NCBI RefSeq assembly: GCF_017854565.1 | Contig: NZ_JAFMHJ010000012.1 | Location: 1 to 64,000, forward strand | Origin: Yoonia sp. | Lineage (GTDB): Bacteria; Pseudomonadota; Alphaproteobacteria; Rhodobacterales; Rhodobacteraceae | DNA: 64,000 nt | Direction: 5' to 3' | Notes under the pieces: generated by a model | The model's input: the letters and a program-made list of their open reading frames with translations, nothing else | Database searches by the model: none | Told to the model about the DNA's origin: nothing | In this document: piece by piece, positions 26,817-37,566 of the stretch | Numbering within the stretch: the stretch's first letter is position 1 | Layout: each line of letters starts with the position of its first letter | Position numbers and translations under genes: made by a program

Positions 26817-27517
26817 TCAATTTTCCAACGTCGCACAGCGTAGCGCTGCGGCGAATGAGGCGCGGTCGCGGTGGGCACCGATGTCGCGGGTGCGCGGGGT
26901 GCCACCGCCCCATGTCGTCGCCATCACACGGGTCCAATCGACATTTGCGGTGATCATCTCGGGGCCCTGCCCGCAATCGCGGATGCCGCCCGCGATGTCC
27001 GTCTCGCCGATACGGTGGTTCGTCAGGCCCGCAAGGTCCGCGACATGGGTCAGCGTGCCATCGGCATAGCGCCAGATCCGCAACGTTCTGGCCAGATGCG
27101 GGCGGTCGATATACGCGATTTCGATCGCACCGTCGCCGTCCAGATCGGCGGCCCCAATCGGTGCCAGCCAGCGGTGCGGCCGCCCGATATGCGGTGTTTC
27201 GGCCAGCTTGCCAGCAGGGCCATAAATGGCCAGCGCCGCACCCGCCTGCACATCCGTTTCGATCACCACCATCTCGGGGTGTCCGTCGCCGGTGACGTCC
27301 CACAGACGGGGTTGCCAATCCTCGAAGACGTGGTTTTCGGGCAAGGTGATTGCGAAGGTTTGACTTTGCGTTCGAAACCGCAGTTTGCCCCACTCTACCG
27401 CGTCACCCAAAATACCATGGGCATAGCGTGTGGTCGGCGCGTCGAAACCCGCCTGCGTGATGGTTTGCGCCCCGGCTACGGCTGGCCAAAGGGCCAATGC
27501 CAAGGCGCAAAACCGCA

Positions 27518-27518
<1 letters not shown>
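26817..27518 (-). CDS. Secreted FG-GAP/VCBS-repeat-like protein
   Basis: A 233-residue exported protein. The ATG overlaps the ferredoxin stop (TGATG). The signal peptide MRFCALALALWPAVAGAQ ends with a typical AxA site. Two acidic calcium-binding-type repeats are visible, VTGDGHPEMVVIE and ADLDGDGAIEIAYID, as in FG-GAP/VCBS beta-propeller repeats. Three cysteines lie in the last 70 residues. It is probably periplasmic and binds Ca2+ or a partner protein. Coupling to a ferredoxin gene gives no clear functional hint. An upstream start inside the ferredoxin gene is rejected. Confidence 0.75.
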
Positions 27519-28173
<655 letters not shown>

Positions 28174-29175
28174 ATGAATTTCCTGAAAGCCGCTGTTGCG
28201 GCAAGTCTTGTTTTGGCTGCACCTGTCGCGCAGGCAGAAGAAGCCAGCTATATTCTGGCGACCGCATCGACCGGCGGCACCTATTATCCTGTGGGCGTTG
28301 CCCTTTCGACGCTGGTGAAGGTCAAGTTAGAGCCATCGGAAAAGATCGGCATGTCCGCGATCAGCTCTGCGGGGTCGGGCGAAAACATTCGTCTGCTGCG
28401 CGAAGGCGAGGCGCAGTTTGCCATTTTGCAGGGCCTTTACGGCTATTACGCGGCAAGCGGCACTGGCCCGCTGGACGAGGCAGGCGCGCAAACCAATCTG
28501 CGCTCGGTCACGATGCTATGGCAGAATGTGGAACAGTTTGTCGTTGCTGCTGATGCCGCACCGACCGGCACGATGGCTGACATGGTCGCGCTGAAGGGCG
28601 AGGCGATGGCGCTGGGTGCGCAGAATTCCGGCACATTGGGATCCAACGCGGCGTTGCTGGCTGGTTTGGGCGTCGACGTCGAGACGGACTATGAGCTGGT
28701 CTACGGCGGCTATGGACCGGCAGCCGATGCGCTGCAAAACGGTCAGGTCAGGGGTATGGGTGCGCCGGCGGGTGTGCCGACCGGCGCGATCAGCCAATTG
28801 TTCGCATCTGCCGGGGCCGGCGTGATGATGCTGTCATTCACCGCCGAGGAACTGGCGGCTGCCGATGGCGGACGCGAACTGTGGACACCGTATTTGATCT
28901 CTGCCGGCACCTATCCGGGCCAGACCGAGGATGTGAACACGGTGGCGCAGCCGAACTTTTTGGCGACCAATGCCGATTTGCCCGAAGAAAACGTCTATCA
29001 GATCACCAAAGCGATCTATGAGAACCTGGCGTTTCTGCAGGCGATCCACCCGGCCACAAAGGTGATGTCGATTGAAACCGCCATCGCGGGGCTGCCCGTG
29101 CCGCTGCACCCCGGCGCGCTGCGCTATTATCAGGAAGTGGGCGTCAATGTGCCTGCGCGACTGATCGCCCAATAA
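28174..29175 (+). CDS. TAXI family TRAP transporter solute-binding subunit
   Basis: A periplasmic binding protein of 333 residues for a Na+-driven TRAP importer. The signal peptide MNFLKAAVAASLVLAAPVAQA cleaves before EEASYILAT. The mature start (TASTGGTYYPVGVALSTLVK) is the classic TAXI-family motif. The substrate is probably a carboxylate or amino acid such as glutamate or 2-oxoglutarate, but TAXI specificities are poorly known. The fused permease gene begins 58 bp downstream, so both form one operon. Confidence 0.93.
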   Translation: MNFLKAAVAASLVLAAPVAQAEEASYILATASTGGTYYPVGVALSTLVKVKLEPSEKIGMSAISSAGSGENIRLLREGEAQFAILQGLYGYYAASGTGPLDEAGAQTNLRSVTMLWQNVEQFVVAADAAPTGTMADMVALKGEAMALGAQNSGTLGSNAALLAGLGVDVETDYELVYGGYGPAADALQNGQVRGMGAPAGVPTGAISQLFASAGAGVMMLSFTAEELAAADGGRELWTPYLISAGTYPGQTEDVNTVAQPNFLATNADLPEENVYQITKAIYENLAFLQAIHPATKVMSIETAIAGLPVPLHPGALRYYQEVGVNVPARLIAQ

Positions 29176-29233
29176 GCAGGGACAGTGGCCCGCGTCGATG
29201 ACGCGGGCCACTTTGCAAAGAAGGAACCCCGTG

Positions 29234-31327
29234 ATGTCCGAAGAACGCCCCGCCGAAGGGCTGGTCCAACGCGAATTCACCGGCTTGCCCAACATGGCCC
29301 TGACACTTCTGTGCTTTGTGATTGCCGTGGGCCATATTTACGTGGCGTTTGATCCGATTATCTCTGAATTTCAGCGCAACGCCTATCACTTTGCGGGCTT
29401 TGCGTTTTTGGCGTCTGTATTGCATCCGCTGGTCCGCGGGGCTGTGCGCAGTCGCGGCATGCTGGCGTTTGATCTGGCACTGGGTGCCACGGTTGCGGCA
29501 GCCGCGATTTACCTGCCTGCGGCCGAGAATGCGATTTATGATCGTGGCGTGAAGTTCGCCCCGTTGGATTGGATTGCCGCGATCGCCTGTGTCGTCGGCG
29601 CGATTGACCTGACACGCCGTTTGACCGGCTGGATCATTCCCGGCCTGATCATCATCTCGCTGAGCTATATCGGGTTTTGGGGCAAGTTTGTGGGCGGCGT
29701 GTTCAGCTTTCCGGGGTTGAGCTGGGAAACGATTGCGTTTCGGTCGATCTATGGCGACGACGCAATGTTTGGCACGATTGCCCGGATTTCATCGACCTAT
29801 GTGTTCTTGTTCATTATCTTCGGCGCCTTTCTGCTGCGGTCAGGGGCGGGGGATTTTGTAATCAATCTGGCCCGCGCCGTTGCGGGCCGCATGGTCGGCG
29901 GCCCCGGCATTGTGGCCGTGATTGCATCTGGCCTGACGGGTACGATTTCCGGATCGGCGGTGGCCAATACCGCATCGACCGGCGTCATCACCATTCCGCT
30001 GATGAAAAAGGCGGGCTTCCCGGCGACATTCGCGGGCGGAGTCGAGGCCGCATCATCCACGGGCGGCCAGTTGATGCCGCCAATCATGGGCGCGGGTGCC
30101 TTTGTCATGGCCAGCTTTACCCAGATCCCCTACGAGACGATTGTGGCGGTCGCCGCCCTGCCCGCTTTGCTGTACTTTCTGTCGGTGGCGTTTTTCGTCC
30201 GGATCGAAGCGCGCCGGCTTGGTCTGCCCCCAATGGAAAGCAACGGGGAAACGTTGCGGTCGGCATTCGTCAAAGGCGGTGCCAGCTTTTTGCTGCCTAT
30301 CGGCGCGTTGATCGGGCTGTTGGTCGCAGGATTTACGCCCGCCTATGCGGCTGTCTTTGGCATTCTGGCAGTGATCGGGTCCAGTTGGCTGACCACGAAC
30401 CCGATGGGCCCCAGGGCCGTGTTCGAAGCGATGGTGATGGGCACCAAGGGCATGATCATGACGGCTGTGTTGCTGTGTGCCGTGGGCCTTGTGGTCAATG
30501 TCATTGCCACGGCAGGCATCGGCAATACCTTTAGCCTGATGATTGCAAGCTGGGCCGGTGGCAACCTGTTGATTGCAATCGTTCTGGTCGCCTTGGCCAG
30601 TCTAGTTCTGGGCATGGGGCTACCGGTGACGGCAGCCTATATCGTGCTGGCGACGCTGTCGGCCCCCGCGCTTGCCGGGATGATTGCGGATCGGTTTGTC
30701 ATTGACGCAATGGCGATGGGCACGTTGGGGGACGCGGGCAACGCGATCTTGATGTTTGCCTTGCCTGACCCATCGGTGCTGGCAGGACCGCTAAGTCCGG
30801 CAGACGCGACGACGATCATCAGGGCGCTGCCATTGGAAGTCGCGGCCCCGCTGCGCGATCTGGTGGTCCCGCAAGAGGTGATGATCGGCGCGGTTCTGTC
30901 GGCGCATATGATCATCTTCTGGCTAAGTCAGGACAGCAATGTCACGCCCCCTGTCGCGCTTGCGGCGTTTACGGCGGCGGCGATTGCCAAAGCGCCCGCG
31001 ATGGCCACCGGTTTTGCCAGTTGGAAGCTGGCGAAGGGGCTGTATATCGTGCCGCTGATGATCGCCTACACCCCGTTTCTATCCGGGGATTGGGGGGTGA
31101 TGGTGGTGATTTTCGGATTTGGCGTCGTGGGGATCTATGCGCTGGCGGGCGCCTTGCAGGGCTGTCTGGAGCGGCCCGTGGGCCTTGTTGTGCGGACCGT
31201 ATTAGGTGTGGCGGGTGCCGCATGTCTTTGGCCTGCCGGATTACCGGTGCATCTGGTTGCAGCAGCCGTGGTTGTGGGTCTGTTGGTCTGGAACCTGCGG
31301 CAGGCGCCAGTGACGGCAGCCGCGTAA
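29234..31327 (+). CDS. TRAP transporter permease, fused DctQ/DctM (4TM-12TM)
   Basis: A 697-residue membrane protein combining the small (about residues 20-160) and large (from about 160) TRAP subunits, the usual partner of TAXI binding proteins. There are around 17 hydrophobic spans. The DctM signature region includes SGSAVANTASTGVITIPLMK and MGLPVTAAYIVLATLSAPAL. A GTG three bases before the ATG is an alternative start. It ends before a strong bidirectional terminator. It should work with the preceding TAXI protein. Confidence 0.93.
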   Translation: MSEERPAEGLVQREFTGLPNMALTLLCFVIAVGHIYVAFDPIISEFQRNAYHFAGFAFLASVLHPLVRGAVRSRGMLAFDLALGATVAAAAIYLPAAENAIYDRGVKFAPLDWIAAIACVVGAIDLTRRLTGWIIPGLIIISLSYIGFWGKFVGGVFSFPGLSWETIAFRSIYGDDAMFGTIARISSTYVFLFIIFGAFLLRSGAGDFVINLARAVAGRMVGGPGIVAVIASGLTGTISGSAVANTASTGVITIPLMKKAGFPATFAGGVEAASSTGGQLMPPIMGAGAFVMASFTQIPYETIVAVAALPALLYFLSVAFFVRIEARRLGLPPMESNGETLRSAFVKGGASFLLPIGALIGLLVAGFTPAYAAVFGILAVIGSSWLTTNPMGPRAVFEAMVMGTKGMIMTAVLLCAVGLVVNVIATAGIGNTFSLMIASWAGGNLLIAIVLVALASLVLGMGLPVTAAYIVLATLSAPALAGMIADRFVIDAMAMGTLGDAGNAILMFALPDPSVLAGPLSPADATTIIRALPLEVAAPLRDLVVPQEVMIGAVLSAHMIIFWLSQDSNVTPPVALAAFTAAAIAKAPAMATGFASWKLAKGLYIVPLMIAYTPFLSGDWGVMVVIFGFGVVGIYALAGALQGCLERPVGLVVRTVLGVAGAACLWPAGLPVHLVAAAVVVGLLVWNLRQAPVTAAA

Positions 31328-31351
31328 CCGGCCCGCCACCATCCCAAAGAA

Positions 31352-31382
31352 AAAAGGCGGCTCCTTTGGGGAGCCGCCTTTT
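31352..31382. terminator. Bidirectional rho-independent terminator
   Basis: AAAAGGCGGCTCC and GGAGCCGCCTTTT form a perfect 13-bp stem with a five-base loop. It sits between the converging TRAP permease and DegP genes, and its A/T-ended arms give T-tracts on both strands, so it should end transcription from both sides. Confidence 0.9.
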
Positions 31383-31401
31383 GTGTTTTCAACGGGATGG
31401 A

Positions 31402-32883
31402 TTATTTTTCCAGAACAAGCGCTACAAAGCGGGGATCACCACCGCGCCGTACCAAAAGCAGGATGGATTTGCGTCCTGCCTCTGTCGCTTCGACGATCCG
31501 GGCTTCAAGATCGGCGACGTTCGTCACCGCCTGCTGTCCGGCTTCCGTAATGACATCGCCTTCGATCAGGCCTTTGGACGCAGCTTCGGACGCGGGGTTG
31601 ATGCCTGTAATGACAAGACCGGTATCGGTGGTCAGCGAATATTGTTCGGTCAGGTCCGGCGTGATTTCTGACAGGGTGAGGCCCAGAATTTCGGCTTCTG
31701 CCGGGTCGTCCTGTTCATCGGTCGAGGCTGGGAACGCCACGGCTTCGGATGTTTCGCGACGTCCAAGCACCACGGTCAACTGGACCATATCGCCACCGCG
31801 CAGCACCTCGACCGGGACTTCCTTGCCCACGGGAGAGTTGCCGACGATGCGGACCAATTCGCGGGTGTCTTCGATTTGCACGCCATCAAACAGCAAGATC
31901 ACATCACCCGACAACATGCCCGCGTCTTCGGCGGGGCCTGTCGGGACGTCTGTGACCAACGCACCGCGCGCCGCTTCAAGCCCGCTAATCGCGTCAACCA
32001 TATCTGGTGTGACATCCTGGATACGCACGCCAAGCCAGCCGCGCCGGGTTTCGCCGAACTCTTTCAACTGATCCACGACATTGCGCACCACAGCCGACGA
32101 CATCGCAAAGCCGATCCCGATCGAGCCGCCATTTGGAGACAGGATGGCCGTGTTCACGCCAATGACATCGCCGTCCATGTTGAACAGCGGGCCGCCAGAG
32201 TTGCCACGGTTGATCGCCGCGTCGGTCTGGATGTAGTCATCATAGGTCCCCGAAAGCGCACGGTTACGGGCAGACACGATACCTGCGGACACCGAAAATC
32301 CCTGACCCAAGGGGTTACCCATGGCCATGACCCAGTCGCCGACACGGGCGCCGCCACCGTTGCTGTCGCCGAATTTGACAAACGGCAGGTCGGTCGCATC
32401 GACCTTGAGCAAGGCGATGTCCGTATTGGGATCAGTGCCGACCAAGACGGCTGGCAGCTCTTCGCCGGAGAAGAATTCGATCGAGATTTCGTCGGCACCT
32501 TCGATGACGTGATTGTTGGTGACGATAAAGCCATCAGCCGAGATCACAAAGCCGGAGCCAAGTGCGGATGAGCGGCGCGCGCCCTGTCCCGGGCCACGGT
32601 CGAGATCGTTGAAGAAATCCTCGAAGGGAGAGCCTTCGGGGACAATGCCCTGCGGGCCTGTGCGGCCAGCGACCATGGTACTGGTGGTGATATTCACGAC
32701 CGATGGGCTGACCATTTCGGCCAGATCGGCAAACGTCGCGGGCCGCGCCTGGGCATTTGATGCGTTGACCTGCGCAAGCACCAGAGCCAGCGCAAGTGCG
32801 ATGACCGCAAACAGTGCGGTGAACAGGCGGCGGGCTTGCCCCTGATCGTGTTGGATTGCAATTGCCTTCGATTTCACGGGCAC
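31402..32883 (-). CDS. degP: Do-family serine endopeptidase (DegP/DegQ-like)
   Basis: A periplasmic protease/chaperone of 493 residues. The catalytic triad is His125 (VTNNHVIEG), Asp155 (NTDIALLKV) and Ser229 (INRGNSGGPLF). An N-terminal hydrophobic segment at about residues 22-45 acts as signal or anchor, ending near SNAQA. Two PDZ domains follow, about 280-370 and 395-490. It degrades misfolded envelope proteins. It lies downstream of hflK-hflC with about 180 bp and a hairpin between them. Confidence 0.95.
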   Translation of the reverse strand: MPVKSKAIAIQHDQGQARRLFTALFAVIALALALVLAQVNASNAQARPATFADLAEMVSPSVVNITTSTMVAGRTGPQGIVPEGSPFEDFFNDLDRGPGQGARRSSALGSGFVISADGFIVTNNHVIEGADEISIEFFSGEELPAVLVGTDPNTDIALLKVDATDLPFVKFGDSNGGGARVGDWVMAMGNPLGQGFSVSAGIVSARNRALSGTYDDYIQTDAAINRGNSGGPLFNMDGDVIGVNTAILSPNGGSIGIGFAMSSAVVRNVVDQLKEFGETRRGWLGVRIQDVTPDMVDAISGLEAARGALVTDVPTGPAEDAGMLSGDVILLFDGVQIEDTRELVRIVGNSPVGKEVPVEVLRGGDMVQLTVVLGRRETSEAVAFPASTDEQDDPAEAEILGLTLSEITPDLTEQYSLTTDTGLVITGINPASEAASKGLIEGDVITEAGQQAVTNVADLEARIVEATEAGRKSILLLVRRGGDPRFVALVLEK

Positions 32884-33002
32884 GACTCCTTGTGGATTAT
32901 TGGGCCCATTGGATCATGGGCTGCGGTGATACCTGATGATCTATCTAAGGCGCGAAATGTACAACACAAACAATGTCACCACCCTGTGAACAAAATCACG
33001 TC

Positions 33003-33037
33003 AGAAAAAGCAAAAGGGCCAACGCATGCGCTGGCCC
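33003..33037 (-). terminator. Rho-independent terminator after hflC
   Basis: On the minus strand a GGGCCAGCGC/GCGTTGGCCC stem (one mismatch) is followed by TTTTGCTTTTTC, a standard intrinsic terminator. It lies 26 bp beyond the hflC stop, so degP probably needs its own promoter in 32884-33000. Confidence 0.8.
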
Positions 33038-33062
33038 CAAAGCATTGGAATCGGTCGGTTGA

Positions 33063-33941
33063 TCAGTTCGCAGCGGCGCCCTGATCGGACTTCAGATAGT
33101 TGAAGAACTCGTTGTCAGGTGACAAGACCATCGTGGCGTTGCCAGACTGCAGGGACCGTGTGTAGGCGGTCATCGAGCGGTAGAACTCAAAGAACTCCGG
33201 GTCCGCGCCAAAGGCCGTCGCAAAGATGTCGTTCCGACGCGCGTCGGCCTCACCCTGAATGATCTGGCTTTGACGTTCTGCATCCGACACCAATTCGATC
33301 ACGGTCCGGTCTGCACCGGCTTCGATCCGCTGGGCGGCTTCGCGACCACGGGCGATTTCGTCGGCAGCTTCGCGGTCCCGCTCGGCCTTCATGCGCTCGT
33401 AGGTGGCGTTAAGGTTGGCAGGTGGCAGATCAGTCCGCTTGAGACGGACGTCGATGACCTGCAAGCCCAGCGCCTGTGCTTCGGCGATGGCATTGTTACG
33501 GATCCGCAGCATCAGCGCGGCCCGGTCGACCGACAGGATGTCGTTGGAACTGACCGAACCCAATACTTCACGGGTTTGTGCCCGCAAGATACTGTCCAGA
33601 CGACGCGCAGCACCATCAATGCCCGCTGCACCAACGGCGCGACGGAACTGTTCGACATCCGCGATCCGGTACCGCGCGAAGGCATCGACGACCAGACGAC
33701 GGTCATCGGATGGCGTCACCTCAAGTGGTTCCAGATCACGGCTGAGGATACGGTCATCATAGCGAACAACCTCTTGAATAAGCGGAATTTTAAAGCCAAG
33801 ACCGGGGTCTTCCTTGACCTTGACGATTTGGCCGAACTGCAGGACCAGAACCTTTTCGCGTTCGTCCACGATAAAGACTGATGATAGTGCCGCGACAAGT
33901 ATCACGACCAGTGCGGGAAGAAGGAATGCTGATTTCCGCAT
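33063..33941 (-). CDS. hflC: Protease modulator HflC
   Basis: A SPFH/prohibitin-domain membrane protein of 292 residues which, with HflK, forms a large complex around the FtsH protease and modulates its activity. One N-terminal span (FLLPALVVILVAALSSVFIV) anchors it, and the SPFH domain follows (EKVLVLQFGQIVKVKEDPGL). The helical coiled-coil region contains AERDREAADEIARGREAAQR. Its start overlaps the last base of hflK (shared base at 33941), a translational-coupling arrangement standard for this pair. Confidence 0.96.
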   Translation of the reverse strand: MRKSAFLLPALVVILVAALSSVFIVDEREKVLVLQFGQIVKVKEDPGLGFKIPLIQEVVRYDDRILSRDLEPLEVTPSDDRRLVVDAFARYRIADVEQFRRAVGAAGIDGAARRLDSILRAQTREVLGSVSSNDILSVDRAALMLRIRNNAIAEAQALGLQVIDVRLKRTDLPPANLNATYERMKAERDREAADEIARGREAAQRIEAGADRTVIELVSDAERQSQIIQGEADARRNDIFATAFGADPEFFEFYRSMTAYTRSLQSGNATMVLSPDNEFFNYLKSDQGAAAN

Positions 33942-35074
33942 TAGTTTGACCCCTCGGTTGTATTGCGACGCAAGTCGTTCAGCGGCAGGTACGGCACGAC
34001 GCCCTGACCGCCACCTTGGCCTTCGTCAAGAATGACGATGTCAACGCCGCCAAGAACCTGTTCCATGGTTTCCAGATACAGGCGTTTACGGGTGACTTCC
34101 GGTGCTTTTTCGTATTCGCCCAAAACGGCTGTGAAACGGCTGGCTTCACCTTCGGCTTCATTGACCACGCGGGCGCGGTAACCTTCGGCCTGCTCAAGGA
34201 TTTGGGCGGCATTACCGCGCGCTTCGGCGACAACGCGGTTGGCGTAGGCGTCAGCGACGTTCTGCACGCGGTCGCGTTCCTGTTCGGCATCCTGCACCTT
34301 GCGGAACGATGCGATAACCGGCTCAGGCGGGTCGGCTTTGTCAAAGTTGACACGGATGATGTTCACACCTGAATCGTAGCTGTCCAATGTCGATTGCAGC
34401 AAATCGCGCAGACGTTCGGCAATGGCACCACGATCCCGGTTCAGGATGGGCGCAAGATCGGATTGCGACACAATTTCGCGCATCGCAGATTCAGCGACAG
34501 CATCGATGGTTTGTGGCGGATCGGACAGGTTAAAGAGGTAAAGCTGCGGATCGGTGATATTCCAGACAACCTGAAAATCAATATCCACGATGTTTTCATC
34601 GCCTGTCAGCATCAGGCCCGCATCCATGCCCGACCGGCTGGTGCCGATGTCGATGTTGCGTTCCGTTGTCACGGCAACGACTTCACGCGTGACAACCGGC
34701 CATGGCGCAAAGTTCAGACCGGGGCCACCTGTCTGGCTATAACGCCCCAGCAGCAGTTCGACAGAGCGTTCTTCGGGTTTGACCGTATAGACCGACGCTG
34801 AAAGCCAAAGTGCGATCAGGACCAAGGCACCCAGACCAAGCGTGCCGCGCGTCAGCTGCGGACCACTTGGGCCGTCCGTACCACGGTTACCGCCGCTGCC
34901 GCCGCCGCCGCCCATAAGAACGCGCAGTTGTTCGCGGCCCTTGTTTACCAGATCTTCAATCTCCGGGATGTTCGGTCCGTCATTGCCGGGCTTGCGCCCC
35001 CCACGATTGCCGTCGTCATCGCCGCCTGATCCATTATTGCCGCCGCCCCATGGGCCCCCAGTATTTCCTGCCAT
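33941..35074 (-). CDS. hflK: FtsH protease activity modulator HflK
   Basis: The partner of HflC, 377 residues. The N-terminus is Gly/Asn-rich (MAGNTGGPWGGGNNGSGG) and cytoplasmic, as usual for HflK. One span follows near residue 82 (GLGALVLIALWLSASVYTV), then the SPFH domain (EERSVELLLGRYSQTGGPG) and a coiled-coil segment with repeated Arg/Glu. The C-terminus is Gly/Gln-rich. The gene is followed directly by hflC on the same strand. Confidence 0.95.
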   Translation of the reverse strand: MAGNTGGPWGGGNNGSGGDDDGNRGGRKPGNDGPNIPEIEDLVNKGREQLRVLMGGGGGSGGNRGTDGPSGPQLTRGTLGLGALVLIALWLSASVYTVKPEERSVELLLGRYSQTGGPGLNFAPWPVVTREVVAVTTERNIDIGTSRSGMDAGLMLTGDENIVDIDFQVVWNITDPQLYLFNLSDPPQTIDAVAESAMREIVSQSDLAPILNRDRGAIAERLRDLLQSTLDSYDSGVNIIRVNFDKADPPEPVIASFRKVQDAEQERDRVQNVADAYANRVVAEARGNAAQILEQAEGYRARVVNEAEGEASRFTAVLGEYEKAPEVTRKRLYLETMEQVLGGVDIVILDEGQGGGQGVVPYLPLNDLRRNTTEGSN

Positions 35075-35152
35075 CGTGCTTCTATGCTTCCTTTATTTCT
35101 GCCCCGCGACGCCGGGCCGTTAGTGTGTCATGTGTGCCTTTTGCCCGCGATA

Positions 35153-36589
35153 TCAAGCGGTCCGCACAGGTTCCTTCATCGTGACCAATTCCTCGGCCAT
35201 GGTTGGGTGGACGGCGACGGTGCGATCAAAGTCTTCCTTTGTTGCGCCCATCTTGACCGCGATCCCTGCAAGTTGGATCATTTCGCCCGCATGGTCAGCG
35301 ACAATATGACAGCCCAGCACCTTGCGCGTGGCCTTGCTGACGACCAGTTTCATCAACACACGGTCGCTGCGGCCCGCAAAAGCGTGGTTCATCGGCTTGA
35401 ACGAGCTGCAGTAAATCTCGATCGGTTCAATGTCGCGCGCCTGTTCTTCGGTCAGGCCAATGGTGCCCAGTTCGGGTTGCGTGAACACCGCCGACGGGAT
35501 CAGATCATGATCGACTTTCGTCGGGTTGCCCTTGAAGACCGTTTCGACAAAAGCCATGCCTTCGCGGATCGCCACCGGCGTCAGCTGCACCCGGTTGGTC
35601 ACATCGCCGATGGCAAAGACCGACGGCACTTTGGTCTGGCTGTAGTCATCGACGACAATTTCGCCCCGACGGCCAACCGCGACGCCGGCCTCATCAAGCC
35701 CCATCCCGTCGGTATTGGGTGCGCGGCCCGTCGCGAACATGACCTGATCGTAAACCCGCGATGTCCCGTTGGTGGCCTTGACCCAGATGCCATGGCCCGC
35801 CGATGCGCCCGGCACGCTGACGGGTTTGCCGCCCTCCATCGGGGTGCCTTCGGTTTGGCCATCCAGATCGGCCTGCGTGGCCGCGCGCATTTCGATGATG
35901 TTGGTCCCAAGGTGCAGATCAACGCCTTTTTCGCGCATGCCTTCGGCCACAAGGCCACGTGCCTCGTCATCGAAACCACGCAGAATTTGCGCGCCCCGGT
36001 AGAATTGTGTGACAGCCACGCCCAGCCCATTGAGGATGCCCGCAAATTCGGACGCGATATAGCCGCCGCCGATGATCAGGATTGATTTGGGCATAGCGTC
36101 CAGCAAGAAGATATCGTTGGAGGTGATCCCAAGGTCGGCCCCCGGCATATCTGGCAGGACCGGACGGCCACCGGTCGCGACAAGGATATGTTTGGCCGTG
36201 ACCTGCTGCCCGGTGGACAGCGTGACGGTATGCGGATCGCGCAACGTGGCGCGGGCGTCAAAGATCGCGACGTCGGAACTGGCAAGCAGCTTGCGGTAAA
36301 TACCTTCGAGCCGGTCCAGTTCTGCATGCAGGTGCGTGCGGAACTTGGGCCAGTTGAACGCCCCTTCGGTCACATCCCAGCCATACGCGCGGGCATCGGC
36401 AAACATTTCAGAATAGCCGGATGCAAATACCATCAGCTTCTTGGGCACGCAGCCCCTGATGACGCAGGTGCCGCCCATCCGGTATTCTTCGGCCAGCGCC
36501 ACCTTTGCCCCGGTCGCCGCAGCCACGCGCGCGGCACGCACCCCGCCAGAGCCGCCACCGATCACAAAAAGGTCGTAGTCAAATGTCAT
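35153..36589 (-). CDS. gor: Glutathione-disulfide reductase
   Basis: An NADPH-dependent flavoenzyme that reduces oxidised glutathione, 478 residues. The FAD loop is VIGGGSGGVRAAR (9-21), and the redox-active disulfide is Cys42/Cys47 in GGTCVIRGCVPKK. The NADPH-binding loop is IIGGGYIASEFAGIL, and the C-terminal His-Glu pair is in VAVHPTMAEEL. Compared with E. coli Gor there is an extra polar insertion of roughly 25 residues near 230-260 (EGTPMEGGKPVSVPG). It is followed by rpiA on the same strand, 37 bp separating stop and start. Confidence 0.95.
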   Translation of the reverse strand: MTFDYDLFVIGGGSGGVRAARVAAATGAKVALAEEYRMGGTCVIRGCVPKKLMVFASGYSEMFADARAYGWDVTEGAFNWPKFRTHLHAELDRLEGIYRKLLASSDVAIFDARATLRDPHTVTLSTGQQVTAKHILVATGGRPVLPDMPGADLGITSNDIFLLDAMPKSILIIGGGYIASEFAGILNGLGVAVTQFYRGAQILRGFDDEARGLVAEGMREKGVDLHLGTNIIEMRAATQADLDGQTEGTPMEGGKPVSVPGASAGHGIWVKATNGTSRVYDQVMFATGRAPNTDGMGLDEAGVAVGRRGEIVVDDYSQTKVPSVFAIGDVTNRVQLTPVAIREGMAFVETVFKGNPTKVDHDLIPSAVFTQPELGTIGLTEEQARDIEPIEIYCSSFKPMNHAFAGRSDRVLMKLVVSKATRKVLGCHIVADHAGEMIQLAGIAVKMGATKEDFDRTVAVHPTMAEELVTMKEPVRTA

Positions 36590-36626
36590 GTGAAGGCTCC
36601 GCCATCAAAAAATCGGACGCTGACGA

Positions 36627-37415
36627 TCAGTCAGCAAAATCCTGAAAAATGTTGTCATCATCGCGCACGTCGAAGCGCACCTGTTCGTTGGTGTCATTGG
36701 TGATGTCCGTCACCTCGACCCGGCCATCGGCATGGCCGACGATCACCACATCGCAGATATCAAGAAACAGCCCGTTTTCGACAACGCCGGGGATCTGGTT
36801 CAGGATCAGGCTAAGCTGGCGCGGGTTACCGATGCGTTTGAGATGCAGATCAAGGATAAAGTTACCCTCGTCGGACACGAACGGCGCATCGCCGTTCATA
36901 CGCTGGGTCACGTCGCGGCCCAGCACATCCATGCTGATCAGCGTTTCTTCGATCAGCGCCCGTGTCGTGCGCATGCCAAAGGGGATCACCTCGATCGGCA
37001 AGGGGAACGCGCCAAGCGTATCGACCTTTTTTGACGCATCCGCGATCACGATCATCCGGTCGCTGGCTGTTGCCACGATTTTTTCCTGAAGATGTGCGCC
37101 GCCGCCGCCTTTGATCAGGTTCAGTTCTGCGTCGTATTCATCGGTGCCGTCGATGGTCACGTCAAGCCATTTGGCCTCGTCCAAAGTGATCACTTCGATG
37201 CCGACGTCGCGGGCCAGTCTGGCGGTGCGGCTGGAGGTCGGCACGCCCTTGATCAACAGGCCTTCGTCGCGGACCATTTCGCCTAGGCACTGCACCAGCC
37301 ACGCGGCGGTGGACCCGGTGCCAAGCCCGACCTTCATGCCGGACTTTACATATTCGGTGGCTTGTTTTGCGGCGATAAATTTCGCCTTGTCGATCGGTGA
37401 CAATTCACTGGTCAT
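36627..37415 (-). CDS. rpiA: Ribose-5-phosphate isomerase A
   Basis: Interconverts ribose 5-phosphate and ribulose 5-phosphate in the pentose phosphate pathway. The 262-residue protein shows VGLGTGSTAAWLVQCLGE, the substrate-site DGTDEYDAELNLIKGGGG and AHLQEKIVA with the usual catalytic Asp/Lys. The C-terminal 30 residues (after VIVGHADGRVEV) extend beyond the common RpiA length of about 220-230 and end in an acidic tail (DDDNIFQDFAD). It probably shares a transcript with gor. Confidence 0.95.
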   Translation of the reverse strand: MTSELSPIDKAKFIAAKQATEYVKSGMKVGLGTGSTAAWLVQCLGEMVRDEGLLIKGVPTSSRTARLARDVGIEVITLDEAKWLDVTIDGTDEYDAELNLIKGGGGAHLQEKIVATASDRMIVIADASKKVDTLGAFPLPIEVIPFGMRTTRALIEETLISMDVLGRDVTQRMNGDAPFVSDEGNFILDLHLKRIGNPRQLSLILNQIPGVVENGLFLDICDVVIVGHADGRVEVTDITNDTNEQVRFDVRDDDNIFQDFAD

Positions 37416-37566
37416 GGGGCAGCTCCAAAATTAACCTAGGGCCTTATACCAAAATGTGCACTGGGTGCGAGACCTCAAATACCACGATCGGGCCGGTCTT
37501 CGGGTTTTTAGGCGCTTGCGTCGTATTTGGGCGGATTGTCCCACGCCGATGCAGTAAGGTCCGGCC